From NCBI GenBank assembly GCA_949825025.1, contig OX463778.1, forward strand, positions 12,734,171 to 12,798,170: a stretch of 64,000 bases of DNA. The letters are read 5' to 3'. This stretch comes from Siphlonurus alternatus (lineage: Eukaryota; Arthropoda; Insecta; Ephemeroptera; Siphlonuridae). The notes beneath the pieces were generated by a model. The model was not told where the DNA came from. It made no database searches and worked only from the letters and a program-made list of their open reading frames with translations. This document shows positions 47,711 to 60,827 of the stretch, one piece after another. Position 1 is the first letter of the stretch; each line of letters starts with the position of its first letter. The translations under genes were made by a program, and so were the position numbers.

Positions 47711-48934
47711 CTTTTTTATTTTTTATTTTTTTTTTTTTTTGCATTAAAGGTTTTTTTAGATGAAAATAAGATTAAAATTCTAAATGGGGGAAGCGGTAGG
47801 AGATGTTTTCAAATTAATAGCTGTAACAGTTGCAAAGCAAAAATTCGAATTTTCTAACTTGGCGGCTTATGGAGAAAATTTTCCTGAAATTGAAGGAACA
47901 CTTGAAGTCTCTATTATATTAAAATATATTATGTTCTTTTATAAAACTGCATGTTGTAAAACTCCATTTGAATAAAATTTTCGATTGTTTATATTTTAGC
48001 ATGGCTGGATGGGACATTTTTATTTTAATGGAGTGTACAGGTATTAATAATGACGAGCCAATGAAAAAAATTTCATTGTGTTAATTACATCACACCTCAG
48101 GTTAAATTCCTTGTGGCTCGACATACTAACACGAAACGGTACTTTAAATTAAAGCAACATGACTGCAAGAATGCTTTTCTTTGTGAAGCCACAATTGCAT
48201 CTCTGATCAGAAGTGTAAAGTACATAATATATAAACATGACAGTATGGTGAATGTACTGAACCAGTGTGTACGTTATCTCATAGTCAGAGTTGTATTTAC
48301 GAAAGATGTATGCAGTGAACGCTTATAGCTGTTACATCGTGCGGAGTAATTGAGATTAACCCTTGATAACCCTTTTAGCACAGCTGCATTTAAAAAAATA
48401 AATTCTCATTTTCTCATAACCAAACCAAAACAGAGTCATTATAATATATTGCTGGTTATAAAAACTATTTATAAACACGCCGATATGAATTAATTAAAAG
48501 GAATACTATTTTATTTATAAAATAGAATACCTGCGGAAACAAATATTTTATTTTTCTACCTGGTTTTGAAAATATATATAATTAATATTTTTTTTTGCAT
48601 ATTTATATATAAATATTTTATTTGTTTATTTATTTATACATTTATTTGTACATTTCTACGTTTATTTATTTAATAAATAGACTTGAAAATGTACAAATAG
48701 ATGTAAAAATAAATAAAGATAAAATAAATATAAATTGATTATTGTTTCTTAAATATTGTTTAAATTGTTTCTTAAATATCGCATTTCCTATTCGAATTTT
48801 CATTAAGGTGATTCCACATGCAGCGTATTTGATCAGATAGGCTCATCAGATATATAAACAATATTTGACTTTTTTCAGTTTTCTCATGCTCTCTGTATAG
48901 ATTAAATAGGTTGTGACAATAAATTTTGGGAGGG

Positions 48935-49006
48935 CGAGGTGTTGTTCTTCTTATCTCCCCCAAAGTTACAGATCTACATGCACCTTTATCTCTTGACGCC
49001 ACAACT
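48935..49006 (-). repeat. Dispersed gctggcg..ccaag repeat, copy 2 (inverted)
   Basis: The blocks ttcttcttatctcccccaaa, ttacagatctacatgc and ctcttgacgccac are the complement of the copy at 45369. Confidence 0.5.
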
Positions 49007-49261
49007 TAATAATCAAATCAGATAAGAATTGTTGCATTGAACTATATAATATTACTAGTTAATTTTTATACAAAATATTCCAGCAATAATAAGGAACACA
49101 AATGCACAGGAAAAATGACGTAAGTGCAATTTCTTTAACATAAATGTTAACATCACAGGTATGGTATAATACAGGAAATTTAATGTTAGCTTTTATGTTA
49201 AAATGTTAATATCACAGGTATAATACAGATAAATTAATGTTAGCATTTATGTCAAGAAAAA

Positions 49262-49392
49262 TGTACACTACTCGCCTCTGAAAAGTTTCTTTCTGCAGCC
49301 TTGTTAATCACCATGTCCTGTGTTATACTTACGGAGCATGGTGATTGACAAGGCTGCAGAATAAACCTTTTCATAAGCGAGAAGTGTACATA
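49262..49392. repeat. Foldback with tctgcagccttgttaatcacc arms
   Basis: The left block tctgcagccttgttaatcac and right block gtgattgacaaggctgcaga are inverted about a 30-base loop. The outer stems tacactactcgcc and gcgagaagtgta extend it. Confidence 0.75.
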
Positions 49393-49452
49393 GGTAACCA
49401 TATATGGTTCCAATTGAGGCAGTAATACCATTTTGATCACCGATGGACTTAC

Positions 49453-49585
49453 GTCTTTTTCCCGTTGTCAGCAAGCTAAAACACCGTATCGGAACAGTGA
49501 CTGGTGCACTCGCCTCCAGCAGCTTTCTATATACAGCCTGCAACCAGGCCGAGTGCAGCATTCTCCTATATACCTGCATCATCAT
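49453..49585 (-). CDS. Candidate 5' coding exon (presequence-like), perhaps of the transporter gene
   Basis: An ATG ATG ATG start at 49585 opens 44 codons (MMMQVYRRMLHSAWLQAV, then SAPVTVPIRCFSLLTTGKR) up to a consensus donor (aaaaagac|gtaagt). The peptide has Arg, Ser, Leu and no early acid residues, like a mitochondrial presequence. TATAAAAG lies 36 bases upstream. The exon ends in phase 1. An acceptor-like gtatcag just before the transporter ATG (43834/43835) begins with CG and would complete a Pro codon, so splicing onto the Tret1 exon at 43834 would be in frame. That junction crosses 5.6 kb with a weak pyrimidine tract. It could instead be the start of an unrelated gene or chance. Confidence 0.3.
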
Positions 49586-49620
49586 TATTCCGCTTAAATG
49601 GCATGCACTTTCTGTCCGAG

Positions 49621-49628
49621 CTTTTATA
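49621..49628 (-). promoter_or_regulatory. TATA-box-like TATAAAAG
   Basis: TATAAAAG on the - strand, 36 bases upstream of the ATG triplet of the candidate exon 49453-49585. In AT-rich DNA this can occur by chance. Confidence 0.3.
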
Positions 49629-50340
49629 GCATTTTTTCCTACTTTTGTAATGACACATACTTATATTTAAATGCAGCCTCATTATACATGTGTATTTACT
49701 GATCTTTTATTTCTTTAGTTTTCTCAGAATAAAAAAATATCATGCTATTTTTCCAATAATTTAATGCTACTTAAGTGATGTTCATTACATCAATACAGTA
49801 TTATCATGTCCGTGATTTAAAACTTTTTATTTTTTTATACATTTTAGAATTTAAAGGCAAATAATATATTATATAATATTATATATATGTATAGCATTTT
49901 TTTTCTGCTTCACTCTAATGTCACGTGAGTAGCATAAAACGTGAATCGTCCACCTGTGTGAATTTGAACACGAGTTTGTAACACGTGTATATTTAAGTGA
50001 GGCGCACGATCACGGTAAAACAAGCCAATGCCCGCTGTACAAATGTTAAAAGTTAGACTTGGCACAAGAAACATTTGTATTGGTTAGCAAAAAATACGTA
50101 TTGTTATAATGTCCCGTTCATCATTATGACGCGTATATGACGTATGGATACATTCAAGGTGAGCGGGTCCACCTCTGCAATTGTTATAATTATCTACTGG
50201 TCAGGTGATCAGAAAACTCCTATCGCTGAAAACTTAATCTTAAATCACCTTTAAAAGTTTAAAAAAATGCCAAGTAAGAAAGTTTTATTATGTAAAATTT
50301 AGTCCTTTTTTTGTTTATGTATTCATGAACAAACTTCGTT

Positions 50341-50430
50341 TGCTGGCGTTGCAGTGCCAAGAGACAAAGAGATACAGATTTAAAACTTTGGAGGAGGAAA
50401 GAAGAGCACCATACACCAAATTTCAATTTC
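50341..50430 (+). repeat. Dispersed gctggcg..ccaag repeat, copy 3
   Basis: Contains gctggcgttgcagtgccaag, aaagagatacagattt and ttggaggaggaaagaagagc, matching 45369 and 55832. Confidence 0.6.
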
Positions 50431-51401
50431 CCCACGCCTCCATCAGAGAATAGGTCATACCTATTCTCTGCCTCCATAGACTGCATAAACAAAGCAGGGG
50501 TAAAATACATGGAGTTCTAAGGTCTGAATTAAATTATTTGGTAAATAAACTAAAAAAATTTAGCTAAAATTTTAAAACACTTACGTTTAAATGTGACTAA
50601 AGATCTTGAAAAGTAGATAATTTCGTTATCGCACGGTGGGTTGTTGAGGTTGCACGAGTTGAATTAGAACCGCGGGGACGTGAGCGCACGAGAAGTGAGG
50701 AGTGCACGCTGTGAAGACCAAGCGCCAACTGAGCTGTTGGCAGAGCGGCGGGAGAGTTGGCGGCCGACTGCGAGATCCAGCCACCCCTGCTACTGGTTGC
50801 TACCAGATAACAACAGCCACGTTGATAAGACTGTCAACAGGAAGTGGTTGCAATTAATCAAACCAAAACTTAAATCTGGATTTAAATTAAAATGTTTATA
50901 AAAAATTGGAGCAGCATCTTGAGAATCTCAAAAAAGCAAAAAAGAGAAGCATTGCTTGCAAAAATGATCTCATGAATGTATGAATTGCATATTGAAATAA
51001 TTTTGGTGCTACATCCTTTTAGTCCAATTTATTAATTATAATTCTTATTCTCTCCGTAAAATTAGGATTTCATAACTTTTCCTATTCATATTTCAGAGTT
51101 ACAATGTCACACAATAATTCATTTCAGTATCAATACATCTAAAAATGCCAAGTTTTAAATTTTAAAACTGATCAGCAACAACTTCCAGCTATCGAGTTAT
51201 TTGTTGCACATTACATTTTAACAACAATTAAAAGTGGGCGTTTTATTCTAAAGTTAATCACTTTGCTTAAAAATGTAGACTTAATTGTATTCACACTAAA
51301 ACTGGATCGATATTTAAATCAGAATGTCCATAAAAAATTAGATCGAGACGAGCTTCTAAAAAATTATACGCTGTAAATGTAATTGTATGTAAATTTGTTG
51401 C

Positions 51402-51578
51402 TACAGTTACTTTATTTTATAAAATATTCGCTCCGGAAGTGTTGAATTTCTGCCTCCCTATTTCAGCACTCTAATTCACATATCTCTCTGCTGCAAACCC
51501 TTTTGTAGCTGAATTATACAAATAGAATAGCCACAAACTTCCGGCTGCTTCCGGAGGGAATATCAAATTAATGACTGA
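51402..51578. repeat. TA-bounded MITE, CCGGAAGTAGCCGGAAG family, copy 5 (worn)
   Basis: Left end tacagttac..., with ctccggaagtgttg and acttccggctgcttccgg arms and right end aattaatgactg. Shorter and more diverged than the other copies. Confidence 0.65.
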
Positions 51579-52329
51579 AAACTTTACAACAAGAAAAAGG
51601 TATATTTCAAGTTTATAAAATCCACCTGACATAAGAAGTTATTAAAATACATTCCCGAGAAAAGTTGACACTCTTGGCACCGTGTTTTTTAATAATTGAG
51701 GAGGTGCATGTTTTTAACCTGGGCACAATTCCAGCATGTCTCGTGAGCAACTTCTTTAATGTTATTCATTTTTATAAACACAATTTCATTTCTCATGTGA
51801 TTTTATTTTAGATTCTTCACTTAAATATACAAATGTAACAATAAATTGCTCAATACATAAAGTAAACATTTTGACGCCCTCCATGTGTGAGTTAGGTAAG
51901 CCCAGAAATCAGAAGGAAATGTGACCGCCTGCTTACCAGTTGCAAGCAGTTGAACGGAGAACGCCTTGCAGTAAAAACTTCTGACTGAAAGTTTGCAGAT
52001 ATCTAACAAAGGAAAAAAAATCTATCTCATTGTTGTTCTTTCTTGTTGAACCAGTTTAACTGGTGTCCGAAGAAAAACGACGATGGAGGTGACCATTTCA
52101 CCAGAACCTCAATGAATTCTCCATTGCACCTTACTGGATGCTATAGATTTGCTTAAATATTGAAGGTATCTGAACGAAAAATTAAGTTTAGAACTTTTTT
52201 TATTTTTTCGCAAGGTAGATTTATATAATTTATTTTCATCGGCTCAGAATGCATGAATATATGAATGTAATTTTAAAAAAATGAGGAATATAAACTTTAA
52301 TTATTCTACCGATTGCATTATATTATAGA

Positions 52330-52440
52330 TGAAATCTAGCTTTAAGGTTCGGCTTAATTCTGTTTATTTTGATAGCAAAGAGCCGGGTCTACAAAAGTTA
52401 TAAAAATTAGACCTTATCTATGCAATTGGGCGTATATTTG
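52330..52440. repeat. Diverged copy of the catagatgaggtctaac element
   Basis: Left part tagatgaaatctagctttaa and right part ttagaccttatctatgcaatt are inverted and match the arms of the cluster at 58586-58985. Confidence 0.55.
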
Positions 52441-53845
52441 TGTAAGTTAATAACTGTATTATTATGTCATGCATATTATGTAGATACGCAACGCATCAAC
52501 TCATCCATCAAGACTCGATTCAAGCGCACTTGCTTACTGTAACCATATTATAATGTGATAATTCTGATTTTGATTTTTTAAATGAAAAATGGTATCCTCA
52601 ATTATGGACTATGGACTGTTTTCTACAGCTGAGACACATGAGATGAGATCATCGGAGATATGACTGCAGATATGAGAGATGCGACAACAGTACGTACAAC
52701 AGAAGTGTGACCATATGTCATTGGAGTCTCTTTAGCGTGAGGATATAATAGTGTAAATCCCACAGCGAGGCGTGGAACAAAGCAGCAAATTATCAAGCTG
52801 TCGAGGTAAGCGGTCATGCGAAACACGTGTTTAACCTTGTAGGACTTAATTATTCATATTTTTTACTGTTAGATAGAGTAGTTCCTAGTATAGAAGTGGG
52901 AGTTGTAATGGATAAACTAGAAAGTAAACATGGACATAAATTTTGTTTTATACGCCAAGTTAATTGAATCAAATAATTCATATCATCATATAATATTTTC
53001 TTCTGAAATTCATATTTTTAAGTTACTTTTTTTACGTAATAATAATGATATATAAATATATTATTAAAATTATTATACAAAATTATGTAATATAATAATA
53101 CAAATATAATATTATTTTCAACAAATTGCAAAAATTATTTGGATTTTCTAGTTATTCATTTTCTTCCAACTCCCTGTAACGATGTCTATGCATACGAAGC
53201 AGCCATTAAAATTAAATTTAAATGAAAGTATTTAAATATAAACAGATAATTAATCATAGTATGGATCCGTTTTAATTAATTTCTACAATTTCTCTTCGAA
53301 TATTTACTTCACGCATGTACTTGACATACAACAATTAATAATCCAATTAACTATATCAGTGTTTATATATTATTAAATTATTATGTTTATTATTGGTTTT
53401 ATTAATTTAAGTATTTTTTTAATTTTCTACAATAACTTAAATTAATGTTTTAATTAAGTTGTTTAACTTTTTTATTAATCTATTATTCATTTGCCATTTT
53501 TCTTATTAAAATATAAATAATTAAAGACGTTAGAGCTACCTAGATGAAGACCTTGAGCTCTGAGCGACCCTGCTGAGTCAGATGTATAATTCCCACATGT
53601 CCTATGTGTCGTATTATTATATGGCCGCTATGGCCTGTCTCAATCGTCACAAATCTCACAAACGAGGCCCAATAACAGAACGGAGGCTGCAAGCTGATAT
53701 CAGCAGCAGCGTGTATGTTATCACGCTGATTAGAACTGGCCTTGGCTGCGTGACCTTGCCCGCAGTGTCTCTGCTACCGAAAATCGGTCCAGTGAAAAAG
53801 AGTTTTTTCTTTCCTTATTGTAATGGTCACAAGTGACTAAATTTA

Positions 53846-53995
53846 ATCTCCTGGCTCTTCGTGAACCCAACGTAGCATTGCCTAGAATTTTGTGGGTCCA
53901 TTCAAAATCAAAATGGCCATCTATAGCAATCCATCCCGGCATTCGTTGTAGTTGTGACTGAGGGAACCATGGAAACCTCAGTCAGGATGGTCGGA
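53846..53995 (+). repeat. Copy of the accatggaaacctcagtcagg repeat
   Basis: Contains cccaacgtagcattgcctag, agcaatccatcccggcattc, gactgagggaaccatgg and aaacctcagtcaggatgg. The last three blocks match the - strand of 34395-34590. Confidence 0.65.
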
Positions 53996-54725
53996 AATTG
54001 ATGGGGGATGCCATTAACTAGCTTCCTGATGCACGATTTTTAACTAATTTTACATCTGGCCGAGGCTTATAATACAGGGTTTATTTTGTAAGAAAATCAT
54101 CAACACATTAACATGAAATAAGAAAATGTTATGATGATTATGTTGTGAACATTCTTTTTAATCGGTATCCAACGAATCCGTATTAAACACCATCATATGA
54201 ACGTAGTAAATACAGATCGACTTTTGCATCACTTGAACTTATGATACTAAAAATTAGAGCTCTGCGATATGAGTATAATAAAGATTATTTTAATAACAAT
54301 TAATTTAAGACATTGTGGTATTTTAAATTAATGCACGAGTTCTGCAGCAACAGAAATATATCAGTTGACACGAAGTTTTAACCTAGCTCCCATTCCAAGG
54401 TTTTGATTTCAATAAACAGATCAATCAAAATTAATTAGTACAAAACAAAGCAGTGAGATCTGCCTTATTAATAGTCGATGAACGAAGAGACTTTCATCTG
54501 GGAAGTGACTGCGAGGGTCATTCAGGTCAGGGTCACTAGATGTCACTACCATCGCGTTGTGTTCGGACAGAAAATAAGGCTGAAGCTCGCTATTTAGCCG
54601 ATGATGCAGTACCAATATTAAGAACTCAATCAAAATTGTTATAATTATGTAAAATCCCATGCAACATAAAATTAATTTGTTACAAAATACGGCGGTACTA
54701 ACATTGGGGCAATTTATGAAAGAGT

Positions 54726-54964
54726 TAAGACGCTTTTCCATATGGAGCGATGTCACGCGAGGCTTGGCGGAGCGAGAAAGGCGCACTTAAAGTAAAACCG
54801 TATGGTGGCCATATTATATAGCGAGGAAAAATCGCTTTCCCGCAGCGATTTAATCGCGCCGCGATTTTTCCTCGCCAATATGGCCGCCATACGGTTTCAC
54901 TGCAAGTGCGCCTTTCTCGCCCCGCCAAGCCTCGCGTGACATCGCTCCATGGAAAAGCACCTTA
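54726..54964. repeat. AAGGTGCATTTCCATGG MITE family, copy c
   Basis: The best foldback of the family: atggagcgatgtcacgcgag pairs with ctcgcgtgacatcgctccat, and cgtatggtggccatatt with atatggccgccatacg. The loop around gcgatttaatcgcgccgcga is short. It is bounded by TA. Confidence 0.85.
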
Positions 54965-54984
54965 TATCCAGAAAGTTATCCAGC

Positions 54985-55085
54985 ATTCTCACTTAACCGC
55001 GATTAACGCCAGCCTAACTTAATGGCACTGACGTAAGTACCATGGTAAATGAAAAAGCTGGATAACTTCCTTCATGAATCGAGCC
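54985..55085. repeat. Foldback fragment ending cttcatgaatcgagcccc
   Basis: Resembles the right half of 26339-26500 in organisation (cgattaacgccagcctaac... then aagctggataacttc and gaatcgagcccc) but is more diverged. Confidence 0.45.
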
Positions 55086-55585
55086 CCATTAATATCAACA
55101 ACTTTTTTTTTTTTTTTTTTTTTAGACAAAAAACGTAATCATATTGTACTCCAAACTGTGACATATTGACTCTTTAATGATGTGACGTCTGCTGTTCGAG
55201 ATGACCCCGTGACGTTTATTTCGATCAGCTGATTTGCGAGATCCAGCATGGACATCCACAATAACAATGACTCATCCAGTCACGTGCGTCTTAGTGTAAT
55301 GTGCTCTTAACATGCACTTAATTTACACTGCTATTAATAAACTATGAGATTCAAGGCCTAGTATGTTCAGCCACGTGCTCTGTGTAATCAAGAAAGTGAA
55401 ATTTACGAATAATTTATGGCTTCAAGGTGCTACATTAATGTCATCAGGGTGTTTACCTTTCTATATCTTCAAGCATACAAATAAAAGCGAACTGAGAGGA
55501 TTCTATATGATACTTTATAATATATATAGAAGCTGTTATAGTATACAGAATTCTTTCCATTCTATTCACTTTTCCATGTTTTGTT

Positions 55586-55751
55586 TAGGCGCGGATCCAG
55601 GGGGAAGCTGGGGGGGCTGCATCCCCCTCCCCCCCCGAAATTTTGGATTTAACATGGGCAATATAGGCATTTCACCCACTCCAAATTTGTTTATTAACAT
55701 TGGCGTTACGGAGGCAACCCCCTCCGAAATTTTTTTCTGGATCCGCGCCTG
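55586..55751. mobile_element. hAT-type MITE with GGCGCGGATCC ends and 8-bp target duplication
   Basis: A 166-bp element with left end taggcgcggatccagg and right end ctggatccgcgcctg, flanked by GTTTTGTT at 55578-55585 and 55752-55759. The interior has ccccccgaaattttgga and cctccgaaatttttttc. The short element at 45253 shares its ends. Confidence 0.85.
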
Positions 55752-55831
55752 GTTTTGTTAATACGAAAATAGTTTAATTTTATTGGTGTACATTAGTTTA
55801 CATAATATATACATTTTCCCTTATCGTGACA

Positions 55832-55930
55832 GCTAGCACTGCTACAGCTCCAAGTCAAGAGAATAGATGGAGATTTGTAATTTTGAAGGAGATAAGAACA
55901 GCACCGAGTCTTACAGTCTCACAATTCAAA
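55832..55930 (+). repeat. Dispersed gctggcg..ccaag repeat, copy 4
   Basis: The blocks gctacagctccaagtcaaga, gatggagatttgtaattttg and aggagataagaacagcacc match 45369 and 50341. Confidence 0.6.
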
Positions 55931-56117
55931 AAACGTTTACGTTTCTATAGATTGCGCGGCATGCTTACAAACAGAGCAGGGCTAACGTTCGTGTTGTCTC
56001 ATGTTGTACCCAGTAAATGGCCAGATTTATTAATTTTAACGTTAAAAAAAAAATTAATGTACAAAAATTAATGTATTTCAACAATTATTTTCATCTATGT
56101 AAGAGAGAGACGAAGAG

Positions 56118-56120
<3 letters not shown>

Positions 56121-56202
<82 letters not shown>
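56121..56202. repeat. (GA)n microsatellite
   Basis: About 80 bases of GA dinucleotide. Confidence 0.95.
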
Positions 56203-56206
<4 letters not shown>

Positions 56207-56609
56207 GAACTGATCGGCGGTTGTCACCGGCGATGTAAGAAGATGCTCGACGTACACTTCATTGAGCACCAACAGATCATCAGAAGGACATTGACTGCAC
56301 CGACGTGTAACAACATGTTGATCACCAAGATGTTATTAACGTCAGTTGCAACTCCAATTGCACTGATGATCAATTAACCTATTACTGTCTACATCTCATT
56401 GTTTAAAGTACCAGTTTATTGAGTGACACAGGAATTTTTCTTTTGTTTGACACAGTTGGACATTTTTCTATATAATTTTAATAATTAATTTATTGTAAAT
56501 AATTAATTGTTATTTAATACTAGCCGTATTTTGGGGTATCTTAGTAACGATTCTTTTAAAAAAAGGCTATATATACAAGTTTATGACAACCATTGACAAC
56601 ATCCACTAC

Positions 56610-56819
56610 TACAGTAAAATTTGTTTTATATTCCCACCGGAAGTAGCCGGAAATGAAAACTTTCTGGCCTTCTTGTTCATTTCTGAGTTCTGAAAATTTG
56701 TAAACAAGTCAGATTACAAATATATCTGCAAAATTTCAAACTTCAAATACAAACAGGAAGGACAGAAGCCTCTCAATTCCGGGTACTTCCGGAAGTAATA
56801 TTAAACTAATTTGACTGTA
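56610..56819. repeat. TA-bounded MITE, CCGGAAGTAGCCGGAAG family, copy 6
   Basis: Left end tacagtaaaatttgtttt and right end aaactaatttgactgta, with arms ccaccggaagtagccgg and ccgggtacttccggaag. Confidence 0.85.
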
Positions 56820-58585
56820 GAACCTTAATTGCTACTTAATTCTAATTAATGCATGTGTCATTTATAATATTCACACACTATCTCTTTAAAATTTGCAAGT
56901 AAATAATCAATATTGTTATTAGAAAAGTAAATTATTAATTATCAATTAAACTCATTCAAAACAAATGAGCTCTATCCTGGAAAACATACCAATACATACG
57001 TAAAAACACGATTCTTCCTCCCTCTCTGGAGCCTTTGGTTCATTCCAGAACTTCCAGAGATAAAGCTGTTCCCGCGCTCACGTCATTTGTTCTGTCCGGG
57101 GGTATCGATCCTCGCGGTAGGCGCCGGCGCCGCCATCAGCACACGTTCTTGTGTGGCACCCTGGCAGTCGAGCAGCGGACAGGACGAAGCAGAGTCACGC
57201 GATGAAGGCCCGGCCCTAACATCGCTCGCTACACGTCCTACTCGGAGGTTAGTAGTACCACGTGACATGCGTGACCGAGCAACAGTTTCCGACACAATGT
57301 TGCTAGCTATACGACAATCAAGCTTATGCTTCAATGATCACTTTGAGTCATCAAAGAATTATCCAGAAATACATCATTAAATTAGATTTTTTTTTATACC
57401 AATTATTCAAAGTCGGACAAATTTAATATCAAAATTTTATGCTAAATTTTACATTAAAATTTTAAACTTTTGTGTTGTGCATTAAAAAAATCAGTGCACT
57501 TACAGCATCTAAGATTGCATGCAATTTGAATGCAGCACTGATGCACTAGCTCTTATGGCACATCATTGCTGGCAAAATATTTCCATGCTTTGCAAAATGA
57601 ATAATATATAATTTCTACATCAGCTAAATTATATATTCACAATTGATCCTTGCATTCAGTTTTCCTACATGTTTCAACCGCAATTTTAAGTAACTAACAT
57701 ACACACACAAAAAATGATCACAATTTTTTAATATGTTCTGGTAAATTTCTTAAACTTTTTAAAAAATTGATTGGAAGAGGAGTTTTAAGCTTTTTTTTTT
57801 TACAAAACGATATAAAAGTATTGTATTTTGCAATAAATAAACAACTGTGTCCTGTATTGGTCATTGCAATACTATACCAAGTTAACACTAAATTACACGT
57901 GTGCTTGTATGTAAATTATTTCATTGTTATGCTCCAAGAATTTTAGAACAATTTTATTTTACAATCTAACAATTATAACGATAAAATGAAACAATTTTAA
58001 TGCATGTAATATTTTCTGACCGTATTACTAAATTATTATTATGGCAATAGAGATGAAGTGGTAATAAAATAAATTAATATTATGTAATTGAGTAATAAAC
58101 ATAAATTAGCGTGTGCATGTTTTTTTAGTAATATCATAATAATGAGCTTTTTGGGACAATATTTTTTGCAGTACGTCATAAAACTGATAAAACCAAGTCT
58201 TGCTAAAATAATAAAGCAGTAAAAACGCTTTAGCATAGCAACAACATAATTTACATTTTTTTTAAAGCTATAATGGACATGGTAATAAATATTTACAGAT
58301 TGTCTGGTAGATTATTATAATTCATTGTTGGGAAAAAACAGTAGGAAGATTTTTTACAAGCAACTTGTGCTATGTTTTATTGACGACAAGCGACATCTTA
58401 ATGTAAACATCTTCTGCAGTGGGAACAGTTGTTGTTGTTTGTCACCGTCTGTGTCGCTGCAAAAAATATGGTCAATGTACTTTTGAAAAGTCAATAGATT
58501 GATGACGTTTCTACGCATGAGAGTCTCATGTGTTTTAGACCGCTTTTCAGACAAGTTGAGCAACCGAGATTACGTTTCACCCAAT

Positions 58586-58985
58586 TTCATAGATGCGGTC
58601 TAACTTTAAATCAGGCTTAACTTTGTTGATTTTGACTATTGTAACAATCATGGTAAACAAAGTTAAGTCTGGCTTAAAGTTAGACCTCATCTATGCAATT
58701 GTTTACCCTGATGAATATTAAACCACCCATTACTTTATCACCCGATTGCATAGATGAGGTCTAACTTTAAGCCAGGACTAAATTTTTGCAACAATCGATT
58801 CCACCCAAATGCATAGATGAGGTTTAAGGTTAGCCCGGGGCTCAATTTGTTTATTTTGATTATTGCAACACTCAAAATCAATAAAGTTAGCCCCTCATCT
58901 ATGCAATTGGGTGGATATCGATTGTTGCAAAAATTTAGGCCTGGTTTAGAGTTAGATCTCATCAATACAATCGGGTGTTCAAAAA
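58586..58985. repeat. Cluster of nested foldbacks with catagatgaggtctaac arms
   Basis: At 58586-58700 aggcttaactttgtt is inverted as aacaaagttaagtctgg. At 58745-58985 an outer pair (cccgattgcatagatgaggt / atctcatcaatacaatcggg) encloses an inner pair (atgcatagatgaggtttaa / cccctcatctatgcaattg). It looks like one element inserted in another of the same family. Confidence 0.7.
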
Positions 58986-59703
58986 TCCATGCTCGGAGTA
59001 CTCTAAGCAAGTTTACGAATAGAAAACGTGACGTCAACGTCACTGCACTCCCTACCCCACCCTCTAAGCTGGTGTAAGAAAGAAAGTGAAGGTGCTATAC
59101 TCAGCAAGGTTTACGAACAGACAATAAAAAAAATAAAGACCTCCTGAGGCAACGAACGGACAGAGCAATGAGCTTTTTTTATCGAAGACATAAAAAAATG
59201 CAGGTAAAGGGCTGCACAGAAATAAGCCTACATTTCAATCTGCAGACGCAATAGTTGCTGTTTTTTTTTAAGAAAGTGAGCAGATTTTACCACAAATAGT
59301 AGAGCTTTCCCATGCATTTTGATCTAGATTGTACAGAAAATATCATTAGCATATTATTATCACCGCCAAGTTATCGTTTTCCGATAGAAGTTTTAAATAC
59401 AAATGTTTCGTTATGTTACCAATACTCTGTATTCTATTAATATTATTGTAATGGTGAACATTACAGTCGATCATATTATATAACATCCAAACATTATGAG
59501 TTAAGGGCAGGCACGGAGCTTATATTTGAATGTGGGTTGATTCAAGCAGTCCAAGGTGCATATTTAATTATACTGCAATCCCTTGTCAATATGTTGATCA
59601 CCACCACCGCTGATTCGAGAATTTTTCTCATAACTACGTGACCGGCCAAACCGCCCTTTGACTTTATCACGTGACATCAGGGTTGCTTAAATACAATTCT
59701 CAC

Positions 59704-59780
59704 CGTGGTTTCGGGACAGTCATCCACAAAGTCGTGGATTATCACCTGCTTGTCGGTTTTGGGGGAGGGCCAGCGACCAG
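59704..59780 (-). CDS. Candidate internal exon on the - strand
   Basis: Read on the - strand, acceptor cacctcag precedes an open stretch GRWPSPKTDKQVIIHDF, then VDDCPETT, ending at a consensus donor (accacg|gtgaga). It begins with two bases of a split codon (phase 1) and ends in phase 0. Its phase fits the donor at 60828, which ends with one base. I do not recognise the domain. The + strand is also open here, so composition alone does not prove it. Confidence 0.35.
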
Positions 59781-60827
59781 CTGAGGTGCTGGCCCGACGC
59801 AGATTAACTTACCAGTAACCAGTATTGGTTAAACCACATTGATTAACGTTAATTAAATGTAGATGAGTGCTACCGAAGTGTGGTAGAGACGTGCAGCCGA
59901 GCCCGTGAATCGTTGTTCTGTAACGTTGTGAGTGATGGTCAGTGTATATATTGGTAAATATACTAGATGGTATTACAAATCATATCTATATACATCAGAT
60001 CCCATGTAATTAATGTAAGATTGAGAGGCGCTCAATCAGATTGCCTAAAATTCAGTAAAGCTCAGAAAATCCTTCCTAGCCCTAGCTGTTAAATTCCTAT
60101 GTAAAATTACTAAAGCTTGTTAACTGCCATATTACATAAAGACCATAATAATGATAATAATAAAGTAATTTATGTTATGAACAATATATAAACAATTAGT
60201 AAACTGTAATTCTATTGTAATTGTCTTTCCATCATGTTTATTCTTTAACTTCATATTTTATATCAAAATGTCAGTGAAATTCTTATAATTTCCTTAATAT
60301 ATATTATACCCTTTAGTTTTAGGCCAACAGACAGCAATTGAGTGAGCTGATGTATACGATTATTTTTTTAATAATTATTAGTTCCTTATTTAAAGTATAT
60401 CAAAGTAGTTTAATTAATGAGGATTAAATATTGTAGGTATTTCAGAAAGGTAAATTTCCTCATAACATTATATCATATCGCGAAAAGGTTATTTTTTTAA
60501 TTCGTAATAATTAATACATAATTAGATTATACTGTATATTGACTATTTCTGGCATTTTATATCTTGTTCAGAGGCATAATATAAAATATGAAATCTTGCA
60601 AAGATTTTGTTTGTTTTTTATTTCCACAGTTGTTTTTTGCAAGACAGGAATGTAAAAGCATGTTTTCGCGGTAGTGTTCTTTCTTTTGTTTGACATTTTT
60701 TGCACGCCAATTTGTTATGAGCTCCATTAGCCACCAGTAGGGAGATTTCCTCGGGGCCACCACAGTGTCGTTCCTCGCAGCCCGACGATGAATTTCACCA
60801 CCAGAGCGCCGCCGGTGAATACCTTAC

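Larger units (their letters stand above)
49629..59703. other. Gene-poor, repeat-rich region
   Basis: No gene is supported. Recognisable content is limited to dispersed repeats and foldbacks at 50341, 51402, 52330, 53846, 54726, 54985, 55586, 55832, 56610 and 58586, and a (GA)n array at 56121. Somewhat GC-rich islands at about 50640-50830 and 57060-57270 could be promoter or exon sequence but lack convincing splice borders. Confidence 0.5.

Noticed and set aside
58738..59077. Paired + and - strand frames with repeated SPGLxLxLI motifs
   Set aside because: They are produced by the nested catagatgaggt foldbacks, whose repeated DNA mimics a repeated peptide.
59704..59780. + strand reading LTVVSGQSSTKSWIITCL as a gene
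   Set aside because: It lacks a start and splice sites on the + strand, whereas the - strand reading has both acceptor and donor.
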